The translations under genes were made by a program, and so were the position numbers. Below the pieces are notes generated by a model. The model had not been told where the DNA came from. It worked only from the letters and a program-made list of their open reading frames with translations, and ran no database searches. Shown piece by piece: positions 23,636-32,111 of a stretch of 64,000 nucleotides of DNA. The stretch's first letter is position 1. Each line of letters begins with the position of its first letter. Source of the stretch: Gorillibacterium massiliense. Its GTDB lineage: Bacteria; Bacillota; Bacilli; Paenibacillales; NBRC-103111. The stretch is taken from positions 1 through 64,000 of the forward strand of contig NZ_CBQR020000036.1 of assembly GCF_000455485.1 (NCBI RefSeq). The letters are read 5' to 3'.

Positions 23636-23683
23636 CGAACCGATGTTACCATCAAACTGCAGCATTCCAGCAAATGCATATGA
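23636..23683 (+). pseudogene. 3' fragment of a GerC-type germination lipoprotein gene
   Basis: Reading from 23636 gives RTDVTIKLQHSSKCI then TGA, which matches RIDVAVKLQHSGKYKLRVK at the C-terminus of the intact GerC-type gene ending at 46540. The DNA similarity continues past the stop through GGGTTAA-GAGCTTTTG, GGCAAATTT and GAATACAATAT up to about 23760, matching 46530-46595. Only the end of the gene remains. It is probably the scar of a second ger operon or of an ectopic duplication. Confidence 0.75.
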
Positions 23684-23763
23684 CGGGTTAATGAGCTTTT
23701 GATCTATAGGCAAATTTCACTTGAATTAGGCAACACATCGGAATGGCGGAATACAATATTAGG

Positions 23764-23786
23764 CACACCTCCCTTTTGAGGTGTGG
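23764..23786 (+). terminator. Hairpin upstream of the GerP-like cluster
   Basis: CACACCTC (23764-23771)-CCTTTT-GAGGTGTG (23778-23785). Lacks a good T run. It stands just after the ger fragment in the place where the intact operon has its terminator. Confidence 0.45.
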
Positions 23787-23815
23787 CTTGACATTTGTCC
23801 ATCAGGGGGGATCGT

Positions 23816-24373
23816 ATGAACATGAACCAGCAGAGGGCATTTGTGATTTTCAATAAACTATTCGTGAACACCATTGAAGACTCATCCGGCATTTTTATTG
23901 GAACCAACCAAGCAATCGGTTGGTCTTCATCCAGCAAGACCAATCAGGGCTTCGGCACCCTTCAGAATAGCACCCTCTCCAACATTGCGAGTGTCGTCTA
24001 TGACTCGGATGTGATGGATGCATCTATTGATGATGCGACGAGCATAACCCTTGCCGAGTTAAACCATCCACTGCGGCAGTGCGCTATCGATTTTAATGCC
24101 ATTCATGCGAATGTTGTAACCGACGGCTCAGCCATCGATCTCGGAGACAACACGCAATTAGGGTGGAGAAGCTCCCTAAAAAGCAATTATGGTTTTGGCA
24201 AAAGCTATGGCAGCAACCGGGTTAACCAAGTGGTCAGTATGACCGTTGACGACGATGCTGTCGATGCGCCTATTCAATATGCAGGACAAATTATAGAGAG
24301 TGTTCAAACTGATGAAAAGAACATTCGGATTACTCAGAAACAAGGGGACCACGATCCAAACGGTTCAGAATGA
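23816..24373 (+). CDS. GerPA/GerPF-like spore protein with two repeats
   Basis: About 185 residues with two tandem copies of the GerPA/PF-type module. Copy one: DSSGIFIGTNQAIGWSSSSK then TNQGFG and DSDVMDASI. Copy two: GSAIDLGDNTQLGWRSSLKS, NYGFG and DDDAVDAPI. Normal GerPA/PF proteins (about 72 residues) hold one. GerP proteins build spore-coat structures that let germinants reach the inner membrane. ATG 23816 follows GGGGGG. Head of a cluster of related spore genes. Confidence 0.82.
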   Translation: MNMNQQRAFVIFNKLFVNTIEDSSGIFIGTNQAIGWSSSSKTNQGFGTLQNSTLSNIASVVYDSDVMDASIDDATSITLAELNHPLRQCAIDFNAIHANVVTDGSAIDLGDNTQLGWRSSLKSNYGFGKSYGSNRVNQVVSMTVDDDAVDAPIQYAGQIIESVQTDEKNIRITQKQGDHDPNGSE

Positions 24374-24405
24374 GATGAGCAAGGTCTTCCTCGGGGGTGA
24401 GCCAT

Positions 24406-24657
24406 TTGGCCGTTTTTATTTCACTGACAGCCGGAGCGATTAACGTAAATGCGTTGAACAGAGGCAGCGTCATTGCTGTCGGAGAAATATCCCAGCCCGG
24501 TTGGAATCAAAATGGCAAAATGAACTTAGGGAACGGTGAATTATTCGGTGCTAACGTTCAAGCCTGCTTTGTTACCACCATTCTTGATAATGATGTCATT
24601 GATAATCCGATGTCTGAAATTGAACCCGCTACGTCGATTCAAAATAAAGTTGTTTAA
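24406..24657 (+). CDS. GerPA/GerPF-like small spore protein
   Basis: One module: GSVIAVGEISQPGWNQNGK, LGNGE and DNDVIDNPM. TTG 24406 is preferred because GGGGGTGAG lies seven bases before it; GTG 24397 is in frame but is part of that ribosome binding site. About 83 residues. Second gene of the cluster. Confidence 0.75.
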   Translation: MAVFISLTAGAINVNALNRGSVIAVGEISQPGWNQNGKMNLGNGELFGANVQACFVTTILDNDVIDNPMSEIEPATSIQNKVV

Positions 24658-24693
24658 GTTGAGAAATACGGAACTCGGAAAGGGAGAATGGTT

Positions 24694-25002
24694 GTGACTA
24701 AGAAAATGGATCCTTGCATTCGCTGCTCAAAAGTTCCCAGCGAAAACGATAAGTACTGCAACGATTGTGGCGCGCCTCTTGAGAATCGCTGCTCAGATGA
24801 ACCCGGTATCCTGAAAAAAGGGTGCAGGTTCGTAAATCCTCCAGATGCCGCTTATTGCGCCAAATGCGGAGAGCCTACGATGTTTCATCTCCATGGGCTC
24901 ATTTCCCCAAACTACGAAAATGCGAACAGACCACTTTTCAGTAAGGTGAGCAGTTGGCAGCAAACCGTTAACAAAGATATGTTCGGACATCATTCCCAAT
25001 AA
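24694..25002 (+). CDS. Double zinc-ribbon protein
   Basis: About 102 residues from GTG 24694 (after AGGGAG; the ATG at 24688 is too close). Cys pairs CIRC, CNDC, a lone C/KKGC and CAKC form two zinc-ribbon knuckles in the first 65 residues, followed by a polar tail (SPNYENANRP). No enzyme domain. Such proteins are usually adaptors. Its place inside the GerP-like cluster suggests a spore-related role, which is inference. Confidence 0.75.
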   Translation: MTKKMDPCIRCSKVPSENDKYCNDCGAPLENRCSDEPGILKKGCRFVNPPDAAYCAKCGEPTMFHLHGLISPNYENANRPLFSKVSSWQQTVNKDMFGHHSQ

Positions 25003-25150
25003 ACAAACTGGCGGTGGGGAGGGTGATGATCATCCCCATGCCGCGGATGAGCAAAATCGGACAAGCTGCCGGATTTGTGAGGTGAATCATTTTTTTACTC
25101 GTACATATACATGAATTAGGCATGAAGCGATCATTAAGGCGCGGTGATGG

Positions 25151-25603
25151 ATGATGGGGGAAAGAGACAGAGAGCGGCAGAATGGGATGAAGGATTTGAG
25201 CGCCTTCCAAAAGCAAGCCAGTGAAGTGCTCGGAGAAGAGTTTTGGCAGGACATCAGCGTTCTGATTCCTACTGCGGCGCCGCGTGTCGACATCTACCAT
25301 ACTCAGGCAACCGTCGTTGTTCTTGCGGAAATACCGGAACTGAAATCACCGGAGCAAATTCGCATCTATCTTGAAGGACAAACGCTCGTATTAGAAGGGG
25401 AGATCCCCTGTTTATATCCTGTTACGGAAAATCGGATTATTTTAAAAGAAAGGTTTTTCGGAAGTTTCCGACGATCTCTGACTATGCCAAAACCGGTGTC
25501 CAAAGATCAGATCAATGCCAAATATAGACAAGGTTTACTAGTCATTGAGCTGCAGATCGAAGACTCCGAACAACAAACCCAAGTTCAGATTGATTTTACT
25601 TAA
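25151..25603 (+). CDS. Hsp20/alpha-crystallin-like spore protein
   Basis: A 150-residue protein with an alpha-crystallin domain (about 46-148): APRVDIYHTQATVVVLAEIP at the start and LKERFFGSFRRSLTMPKPV, the hallmark FxRxxxLP-like strand. A short helical N-terminus precedes it. Spore coats of Bacillales contain small Hsp20 proteins (CotM/CotP types), so this is likely a coat component. The ribosome binding site is weak. Between two GerPF-like genes. Confidence 0.8.
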   Translation: MMGERDRERQNGMKDLSAFQKQASEVLGEEFWQDISVLIPTAAPRVDIYHTQATVVVLAEIPELKSPEQIRIYLEGQTLVLEGEIPCLYPVTENRIILKERFFGSFRRSLTMPKPVSKDQINAKYRQGLLVIELQIEDSEQQTQVQIDFT

Positions 25604-25646
25604 TTGATATCTGATCCATATGTTCAAAACAAGAGGAGGACGGAAG

Positions 25647-25871
25647 ATGGTACGAATACACTTTTTTGACCTTCAGATTGGATCTGTTTCCAACTCCTCG
25701 GGAGTCTTTCAAGGCAGCACCAAACAATGGAATTTTAAGCATGTATCGAAAGATAATCAGGCATTCGGAACTGTAAATGGAAGGAAGGTTTTCGTATCCG
25801 ATTTTCGGTCGTCTTTAGATGATATCGATCAAATTGACTCCTATTCTAAAATCAGCCGTCCCAAGATGTGA
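25647..25871 (+). CDS. GerPF-like small spore protein
   Basis: 74 residues from ATG 25647 (strong GAGGAGGA upstream). One GerPF module: FFDLQIGSVSNSSGVFQGST, KDNQAFGTVNG and the DDIDQID end. Stop overlaps closely with the next gene (5 bp gap), indicating translational coupling. Confidence 0.8.
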   Translation: MVRIHFFDLQIGSVSNSSGVFQGSTKQWNFKHVSKDNQAFGTVNGRKVFVSDFRSSLDDIDQIDSYSKISRPKM

Positions 25872-25875
25872 TCTT

Positions 25876-26274
25876 ATGTTTTGGAAGAAAAAAACCACTC
25901 CGACAAAAGCCGACTTGAGCAAGGAAGTAGAACGCTATTTTCAAGAGATAAACCTCCGTTTTAGCCGGGTGGAACAAACATTGGATCATTTAAAAGCGAA
26001 TGCTACCCACATTACTATTGAAAATGTCCATATCCACCAACCGGTGCTGGAGAAAATGGAGTATCGTCTGGATAGTTTAGATATTGAACAGTTAAGCGGC
26101 ACTCTAAATTTGGGCAACAATTTTGGTGCCAAGATAAGCTCAGATTCTCTTCAATCGTCTATAAAGAAAAACAATAATAAAGCCGTCACCACCAATCCGC
26201 AATCGATCCCTTCCGACGAATCAATGCCAGGCCTACAGAGGACACAAACCGGTTATCGGTTAACAAAAAACTGA
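25876..26274 (+). CDS. gerPC: GerPC-like coiled-coil spore germination protein
   Basis: 132 residues from ATG 25876. The charged helical first half (about 12-45) has heptad-like spacing, and the sequence YRLDSLDIEQLSGTLNLGNN is the characteristic GerPC conserved block. The C-terminal third is low-complexity with Asn/Ser/Thr. GerPC is needed for coat permeability to germinants. It follows the GerPF-like gene as in gerP operons. Confidence 0.82.
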   Translation: MFWKKKTTPTKADLSKEVERYFQEINLRFSRVEQTLDHLKANATHITIENVHIHQPVLEKMEYRLDSLDIEQLSGTLNLGNNFGAKISSDSLQSSIKKNNNKAVTTNPQSIPSDESMPGLQRTQTGYRLTKN

Positions 26275-26332
26275 TCAACTTGCGCATAGATAGGGGGTTA
26301 AGGCTATATCTTCTTTTTTATCCCCTCAATTT

Positions 26333-26632
26333 GTGATTGGTTCCATCCGAATCGGCTCCATCGAGAACGCGGCCTGCCTCAATATGGGCAATAACTGGCC
26401 TACCGGCTTCGAGAGCCACCAGAAGCTTACGCAAGGTTTTGGCTCCGTAAGTGGGGATCGCAACGTGGTTTCCGGCATTCGCTCGCTTTTGAACGATTCT
26501 GATTTCTTGGATATGCTCAATCTTTCCAATTCCGATGCGCCTGAATGGCTGCAAAAATTGATCGGATCCGAAAATTCACCCCCGATCGTAACAGGGGAAC
26601 CTGACATCGGCGAGATGCCGAAGGATACCTGA
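26333..26632 (+). CDS. GerPE/GerPD-like small spore protein
   Basis: About 100 residues: VIGSIRIGSIENAACLNMGN, LTQGFGSVSGD and DSDFLDML follow the GerP small-protein pattern, here with a longer acidic tail. The start is a puzzle. GTG 26333 has no ribosome binding site, whereas the frame is open upstream to ATA 26306, which sits a few bases after GGGGGTTAAGG and would give MSSFLSPQFVIGSI. Either a rare ATA start or poor initiation. Last gene of the cluster. Confidence 0.7.
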   Translation: MIGSIRIGSIENAACLNMGNNWPTGFESHQKLTQGFGSVSGDRNVVSGIRSLLNDSDFLDMLNLSNSDAPEWLQKLIGSENSPPIVTGEPDIGEMPKDT

Positions 26633-26659
26633 TCTGTCAGCCATCTCTAGTCAAAGAAA

Positions 26660-26695
26660 AGAAGTTCCTGGAGATATCCCGGAGCTTCTTTTTCA
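26660..26695 (+). terminator. Rho-independent terminator of the GerP-like cluster
   Basis: GAAGTTCCTGG ... CCGGAGCTTC imperfect stem (26661-26688) followed by TTTTTC. Confidence 0.75.
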
Positions 26696-26846
26696 TTATC
26701 GTCTAGTGTTTCCTAGTGATAGGATAGCACCCATTTTGCTAGAGTAAAGGCGAAAATACATGCCGTAGAAGAAAAAAATACATAATCTGAAATGTTATCA
26801 TTATTGTTTGCTTGTAATCCTCAGTTAATCGGAGGGAGGTGTTGTT

Positions 26847-27407
26847 ATGGCTTCCAAGCACGTTCAAAGGACAACGGGAATCACGCTTCAGGAAGCAAGC
26901 CGGTATATCGGGCAGCCGGTTTGCATGGTGCTGAAAGATGGGAGCTATTATGTGGGAACGGTTACCGGTATTGATAAAGGCCAGTTGTTTCTTACGGGTA
27001 AAAAAGGAAGAGGAAGATTTTCCAATGTTATCCGTAACAAGGATACAGCCAACGTCTCCGGATTTATGCAATCGTTATTAGGCGGCGGTGGAGGGTTCAA
27101 TCCTCTTGGGGGAAGTCTCGGTGGAGGCCTCGGTGGAGGTCTAGGAGGAGGTCTTGGGGGAGGCCTCGGTGGTTTGTTCAATCCTATGGGATCAAATCCC
27201 GGCGGATCGTTCAATTCTCCTGGCTTATTTCCAGGTGGCGGAACCCTTAATCCGTTCTCAGCTGGGAATGCTGGTGTCGGGCAACCTGGAGCAGGGCTAG
27301 GAGGCGGCGGCTTCTTTGGAATGGCTCAAAAAATGTTGCCAACAATCGGCTTTGGGCTTCAAATGGCAAAAATGATCATGCCGTTGATGGGTGCATTCAA
27401 AATTTAG
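26847..27407 (+). CDS. Sm-like glycine-rich protein
   Basis: 186 residues. The first 60 form a small beta-barrel-like region (GQPVCMVLKDGSYYVGTVTG, LFLTGKKGRG), similar to Sm/LSm-type folds. Next a GGGLGGGL repeat tract (about 83-108), then a Pro/Gly/Asn region and a hydrophobic amphipathic end (MAQKMLPTIGFGLQMAKMIM). Resembles surface or spore-coat-associated Gly-rich proteins of Paenibacillus. Strong GGAGGGAGG ribosome binding site, own terminator: a monocistronic gene. Function unknown. Confidence 0.75.
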   Translation: MASKHVQRTTGITLQEASRYIGQPVCMVLKDGSYYVGTVTGIDKGQLFLTGKKGRGRFSNVIRNKDTANVSGFMQSLLGGGGGFNPLGGSLGGGLGGGLGGGLGGGLGGLFNPMGSNPGGSFNSPGLFPGGGTLNPFSAGNAGVGQPGAGLGGGGFFGMAQKMLPTIGFGLQMAKMIMPLMGAFKI

Positions 27408-27430
27408 CGTGGAATGAAACGATTCGATGA

Positions 27431-27484
27431 GGCATTATCAGCGAGCATTTCCTTACAGGACATGCTCGCGGTAATGCCTTTTTT
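27431..27484 (+). terminator. Rho-independent terminator
   Basis: Two stacked stems GGCATTA (27431-27437)/TAATGCC (27472-27478) and GCGAGCA (27441-27447)/TGCTCGC (27463-27469), then TTTTTTC. Confidence 0.88.
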
Positions 27485-27594
27485 CTTTAACGCAGGGCGA
27501 TACCGATAATTTCTATAAAAAAATTTTTATGCTAACGAACAATCGAAGCTTTGGAGAAGTCCTTTAAGATAGATCAACCGAAAGGGGCTTCTCT

Positions 27595-30500
27595 ATGAAC
27601 AAACTCATTCAGTCCGTTATGCAGCGGTCAGTCATAATACTGATCTTTGTCATTCTTATCATCGCATGGGGAGGGGCCGCTGCTTTTCAAATGCAGCGCG
27701 ACTACATGCCTGGAATTACCAATACCACGCTTATGGTTTCCTTGCGTGCCTCATCTTATCAAGCGAATCAGGTACAAACCGATCTCACTTCCAAGCTGAA
27801 CGACGCACTCAAAAGTGTAGACGGTTTATCGAATATCGAAACGACATCGTATGATGGCGGCTTACTCATGAACTTGTATTTCCCCATGAACTACAACATG
27901 AAGAAAGCCGAGAGCGACACCAAGCAAGCGCTCGCCTCGGCGGCACTGCCTGACGGTGTCAACACACCATCGGTGACGCATCTGACCACGAGCTCGTTTC
28001 CCATTCTAAGTTACAGCCTTACGGCCGCTAACAAGAAGATCGACGATTTGACATTGCGTTCCGCAATTCAGACCAGCATCGTCAAACAGCTGAAGTCCGT
28101 GCCCGGCGTAGCGGCCGTAAATACAACCGGTGGAGCCAATAATGGTTATGTCATTACGGTCCGAATGAAAGACCTGCTAAAGAGCGGTATGACCATAGAT
28201 GATTTTAATCAATCGGTCACGGCATCGCTTCCGAACTGGTCGCAAGGGAATATCGCGAATATCCGGGCATCGATTCCGGTGCAGGTCAAAAGTTGGGATG
28301 CGAGCGACGAGGAGCTCGGAAACCTAACAATTAAGAATAAGAAAGGTGATGTCGTTCCACTATCCGCTGTTGCGGATATCTCGCATTCATTGACGGACGT
28401 GAAGACCGTATCGAGAACGAATGGCGAAGCTAGTGTACTGATCGACGTCATCAAGACACCATCCACAAATATTACCGATGTAGCCAAAGTTGTTAAAGCG
28501 CGTGTTGCCGATCTACCTTCCGTTCAAAACGGTGATGTCTCGATGAGATTGACGTTGGATCGCGCCCACGATTTGAACGATTCTCTAATGGGTCTAGTTC
28601 GGGAAGGCTTGCTTGGCTGCTTATTCTCGATGCTGTGCGTGCTATTCTTCTTCCGTAACCTCCGGTCGACGCTTATTATCGCGATTTCGCTCCCGATCTC
28701 ACTGCTCGCGACTACGGCTATCCTCAAATCGATGGGAATAACGCTTAATATTTTGACTGTCTCCGGTTTAATCGTCGCGATGGGGCGGATCGTGGATGAC
28801 GCGATCGTCATCTTGGACAATATGTATCGGAGAACCCAGGAACACAAGGAAGAGCCAGCGCTTCGGGTTTTATCGTCTGCGGTGGTCGAGATGCTGCCTG
28901 CGATATTCGCATCGACCGCCACGACCGTCGCGGTGTATATTCCTATCGCCATGGTGGGCGGGATCGTCGGGGCATCCTATTCCGGTTTCGCATGGTCCGT
29001 CGTCATCGCGATTGGCGTCTCCTTCTTCACCGCAATGATCGTGATCCCTTCGCTTGCCTTCCTAGGATGGAAGGGGGGCAGCACCAAAACGGTTACTTTA
29101 GAGCCGGCCATGCGGCCTATTCTTCAAGCTTCGCTAAAGCATAAGAAGACGGTCATCGGGATCACGTTAGCGTTATTGGTTTGTGCGGCTGCACTCGGCT
29201 CCCAATTGCCGTTCAGTTTGCTTCCTAGTACGACGTCCGGTGAAGTGGCTGTGAAGGTTGAAATGCCGAAAGGGAGCACGCTTGCGGAAGTTGATGATCA
29301 GGTGAAGCACGTCGAGGACGTATTGCATCAAAATAAAAACGTTTCTTCCTACTCGGCGAACTTCGGCACGACTTTTACGCCGCAAGCGGATGACGTTTTC
29401 GACCAAGGCGGCGGGTTTATTCAACAGCCTAATGTGGCTAATCTATCGCTTACACTCGTGGATAAGAAGCATCTGAATTCGTTTATTCAATCGCTGCAGA
29501 ACTCGCTCGACCCGATCGCTGGGAAATCGGTGATTACCGTATCCAACCAAAGCATCGCCGGCGACGATTCGCAAATGAAGATCATGTTGACTGGCGCCGA
29601 TCAAACCACGCTTGAGACTGCCGCGCAAACGATCCGAACCCAATTGGCAAAGATCGATGGCCTTAGCGTGAACGGTAAAGCGGATTTAACCAATGGCGCG
29701 GTGAAGTATGCCATTACACTCAAACAAGATCAAATCGCCAAATATGGCATCAAGATGGAAGACCTGAATAAAGTTATCTCGCGGTATATGGCCAAGGGTA
29801 AGGACTTCGACATCCCGACGTCGAAAGGTATCATTCCGGTCGACGTTTATCTGGATCCCATCGCGACGGGAAGCGGTGCGAAAGCGGAAGATACGGCGCA
29901 GGTGCTTTCAGCTTTGGCGGCCGAGACGTTTACCTCCAAGGATGGCCAGCCCGTCCGCATGGATCAATTGGCAGTTATTCAGCCTAACGATGCCGCGTCG
30001 TCGATTCAAGAACGCGACGGTAAGCCCTTCGCGGTTGTGACCACGCAAATTGTGGCCAGCAATATGAGCAAGGTATCTAACGAAGTCACCTCCATGTTAG
30101 CTCATATCGAGCTGCCGCAGGGGGTAACCTATTCCTTGGGCGGCATCTCGCAGCAGGTTACTCAAATGGTCGAAGAAATGGTCATTGCCGTAGCCGTATC
30201 GATTCTACTCGTGCTGCTGATCATCAGCTTCGTTTTCAAGGGATTAAAGGCGCCGATGGCTGTACTGGTCAGTATTCCGCTGGCGCTAATCGGGGTTGTG
30301 CTCTCGTTATACCTAATCCATGGTCAATGGAATTTGGCCGCGCTTGTCGGTGTTCTCATGTTGACAGGGATCGTCGTAACAAATGGCATCGTGCTGATCG
30401 ATAAAATTGAGCGGAACCGCAGAGAAGGCATGGAGATGAGGGAGGCTGTGTTGCACGGCAGCTTGTCCCGTGTTCGCCCGATCTTCATGACGGCGGGAAC

Positions 30501-30702
30501 AACCGTCCTGACCTTGATCCCGCTGGCCTTCTCCCACGGAGGAGACTCTGTCGTTTCGCAAACGCTCGGAATCGTCGTGATTGGAGGGATGGTGACTTCG
30601 ACCTTGAACAGTTTCCTCGTCATCCCGATTCTGTACGAGTGGATGCAGGGTAGAAAAACGAAAGCCTCCAGTTCCAACTATAAAAAGGTGACGTCCGCAT
30701 AA
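27595..30702 (+). CDS. RND-family efflux transporter (SwrC/AcrB-like)
   Basis: A 1035-residue resistance-nodulation-division transporter: first membrane helix at 13-33, large extracytoplasmic porter domain, helix block from about 330 with GRIVDDAIVILDN (the conserved acidic pair of the proton relay), second porter domain from about 545, and the final block with LTGIVVTNGIVLIDKIERNR. Length typical of the Gram-positive SwrC group, which exports surfactin-type lipopeptides and other amphiphiles. No membrane-fusion partner is encoded beside it. ATG follows AAAGGGG. Confidence 0.93.
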   Translation: MNKLIQSVMQRSVIILIFVILIIAWGGAAAFQMQRDYMPGITNTTLMVSLRASSYQANQVQTDLTSKLNDALKSVDGLSNIETTSYDGGLLMNLYFPMNYNMKKAESDTKQALASAALPDGVNTPSVTHLTTSSFPILSYSLTAANKKIDDLTLRSAIQTSIVKQLKSVPGVAAVNTTGGANNGYVITVRMKDLLKSGMTIDDFNQSVTASLPNWSQGNIANIRASIPVQVKSWDASDEELGNLTIKNKKGDVVPLSAVADISHSLTDVKTVSRTNGEASVLIDVIKTPSTNITDVAKVVKARVADLPSVQNGDVSMRLTLDRAHDLNDSLMGLVREGLLGCLFSMLCVLFFFRNLRSTLIIAISLPISLLATTAILKSMGITLNILTVSGLIVAMGRIVDDAIVILDNMYRRTQEHKEEPALRVLSSAVVEMLPAIFASTATTVAVYIPIAMVGGIVGASYSGFAWSVVIAIGVSFFTAMIVIPSLAFLGWKGGSTKTVTLEPAMRPILQASLKHKKTVIGITLALLVCAAALGSQLPFSLLPSTTSGEVAVKVEMPKGSTLAEVDDQVKHVEDVLHQNKNVSSYSANFGTTFTPQADDVFDQGGGFIQQPNVANLSLTLVDKKHLNSFIQSLQNSLDPIAGKSVITVSNQSIAGDDSQMKIMLTGADQTTLETAAQTIRTQLAKIDGLSVNGKADLTNGAVKYAITLKQDQIAKYGIKMEDLNKVISRYMAKGKDFDIPTSKGIIPVDVYLDPIATGSGAKAEDTAQVLSALAAETFTSKDGQPVRMDQLAVIQPNDAASSIQERDGKPFAVVTTQIVASNMSKVSNEVTSMLAHIELPQGVTYSLGGISQQVTQMVEEMVIAVAVSILLVLLIISFVFKGLKAPMAVLVSIPLALIGVVLSLYLIHGQWNLAALVGVLMLTGIVVTNGIVLIDKIERNRREGMEMREAVLHGSLSRVRPIFMTAGTTVLTLIPLAFSHGGDSVVSQTLGIVVIGGMVTSTLNSFLVIPILYEWMQGRKTKASSSNYKKVTSA

Positions 30703-30711
30703 AGGTTCGCG

Positions 30712-30737
30712 GTAACCCTTGCATACGCAAGGGTTAC
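30712..30737 (+). other. Intercistronic hairpin
   Basis: GTAACCCTTG (30712-30721)/CAAGGGTTAC (30728-30737), perfect 10-bp stem, loop of 6, no T run. Lies between the RND gene and the DedA fusion; more likely mRNA processing or partial termination than a full stop. Confidence 0.5.
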
Positions 30738-30761
30738 TGCCTCATCGAGAGGAGGGGAGTT

Positions 30762-32072
30762 ATGAATTTTATCAACGATTGGATGACTCACCTGTTAGTA
30801 ATGTACGGCTATTGGGTCCTTTTCTTCGCACCATTTTTAGAAATGATGGCGTTACCGCTCCCCGGAGAATTGATTATGACCTATTCTGGCCTCATCGTTT
30901 ATGAAGGACAAATAAATTGGTTATTTAGCATACTTGTTGCTGGAACGGCAGTTTCCTTAGGAATGACGGCATCCTATGCCATCGGGTATCGGCTTGGCCA
31001 TCCTTTTTTTGAAAAATACGGTGCTCGGTTTCACTTCGGTCCCGATAAACTGAACAGCGTATCGAAATGGTTCGACCGATATGGCAACAAGATGCTGATT
31101 TTTGCTTACTTCATTCCGGGTGTTCGCCATCTGACCGGCTATTTCTCCGGTACGACGCGTGTGCCATTTCGGAAATACGCAGCTTACGCATATCCCGGAG
31201 CATTCTTCTGGGTATTTACCTTCATCACATTAGGCAAATTGATCGGACCAGAATGGAAACAGTATCATTCGATCATCAATCAGTACATGATTATATTCGG
31301 TTTATTGACCGCCATCGCCTATTTGCTTTTCACCATGATCCGTAAATATTTTTCACAAATTCAAACGCGAGTGGTATTCTTGTTGCAGAAAGCTGTGCAC
31401 CATTACCAGTCAATAGGTAAAATCCAACTTTTGATTTTGTCTGCTGGTCTTTTGTTCATCGTCTTTTTTTCCTTTATGATCGGGCTCATTCAAGACTTCT
31501 TGGACCACGAATTTACTCATTTCGACGAAGTGGCCAGCTATGTCATCGGGCGAATGTTTACTCCCGATTGGATGCTAACGATAAATCATCTTTCCGTGTT
31601 CAGTTCTTATCCTTTTCTTTTGCTGCCAATGCTTGCAACAGCGGTTTGGATCGGATTTCTTGGCAAAAACCGCATACTCGAGCTTGTGTTCTTCATCGCT
31701 GTGATAGTAGGGGGCGAGGGGCTGGATGAAGGATTGCGATCATTGTTTCATCGTATGGGTCCTAGTGGCAGCCAACTAACCTTCCCAAGTGAGCAAATAT
31801 TCATGGCTTTCACGGTTTATGGCTTTTCCGTCTTTTTGATGTTTCGTCATCACAGGGAAAAGCGATATCAACTGGCTGCGACGCTTGTCTTCATTGCCTT
31901 TTGCCTCTTTATAGGAGTCAATACGATTTACAGGGGAATCAATTATCCAAGCGATGTTGCGGCGGGGTTTGTTTTCGGCGGATTATGGATTACGCTTAAC
32001 GTGGCGGTACTTGAGATTTTCCGGTTGATTCGAAGCAAACGTTTATGGCCGAGAACCAAGCTTGCCATATAA
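30762..32072 (+). CDS. DedA-family/PAP2-like fusion with altered phosphatase motifs
   Basis: 436 residues. Residues 1-200 are a DedA/VTT domain: FFAPFLEMMALPLPGELIM (E and the PxPGE signature) and FIPGVRHLTGYFSGTTRVPF. From about 220 a PAP2-type six-helix domain follows. All three phosphatase motifs are degraded: LRSLFHRMGPSG for KxxxxxxRP, FPSEQIF where PSGH is expected, and YRGINYPSDV where the His of GxHxxSD is Asn. So the PAP2 half is probably not a phosphatase and may bind lipid only. Follows the RND gene with GAGGAGGGGAG ribosome binding site. Confidence 0.88.
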   Translation: MNFINDWMTHLLVMYGYWVLFFAPFLEMMALPLPGELIMTYSGLIVYEGQINWLFSILVAGTAVSLGMTASYAIGYRLGHPFFEKYGARFHFGPDKLNSVSKWFDRYGNKMLIFAYFIPGVRHLTGYFSGTTRVPFRKYAAYAYPGAFFWVFTFITLGKLIGPEWKQYHSIINQYMIIFGLLTAIAYLLFTMIRKYFSQIQTRVVFLLQKAVHHYQSIGKIQLLILSAGLLFIVFFSFMIGLIQDFLDHEFTHFDEVASYVIGRMFTPDWMLTINHLSVFSSYPFLLLPMLATAVWIGFLGKNRILELVFFIAVIVGGEGLDEGLRSLFHRMGPSGSQLTFPSEQIFMAFTVYGFSVFLMFRHHREKRYQLAATLVFIAFCLFIGVNTIYRGINYPSDVAAGFVFGGLWITLNVAVLEIFRLIRSKRLWPRTKLAI

Positions 32073-32111
32073 CCCCCATCGATATTATCGTCACTTAGGG
32101 GCTGATCATGG

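Noticed and set aside
26948..27214. Proline-repeat open frame on the minus strand
   Set aside because: It is the antisense reading of the Gly-rich GGGL repeat tract and has no start signals.
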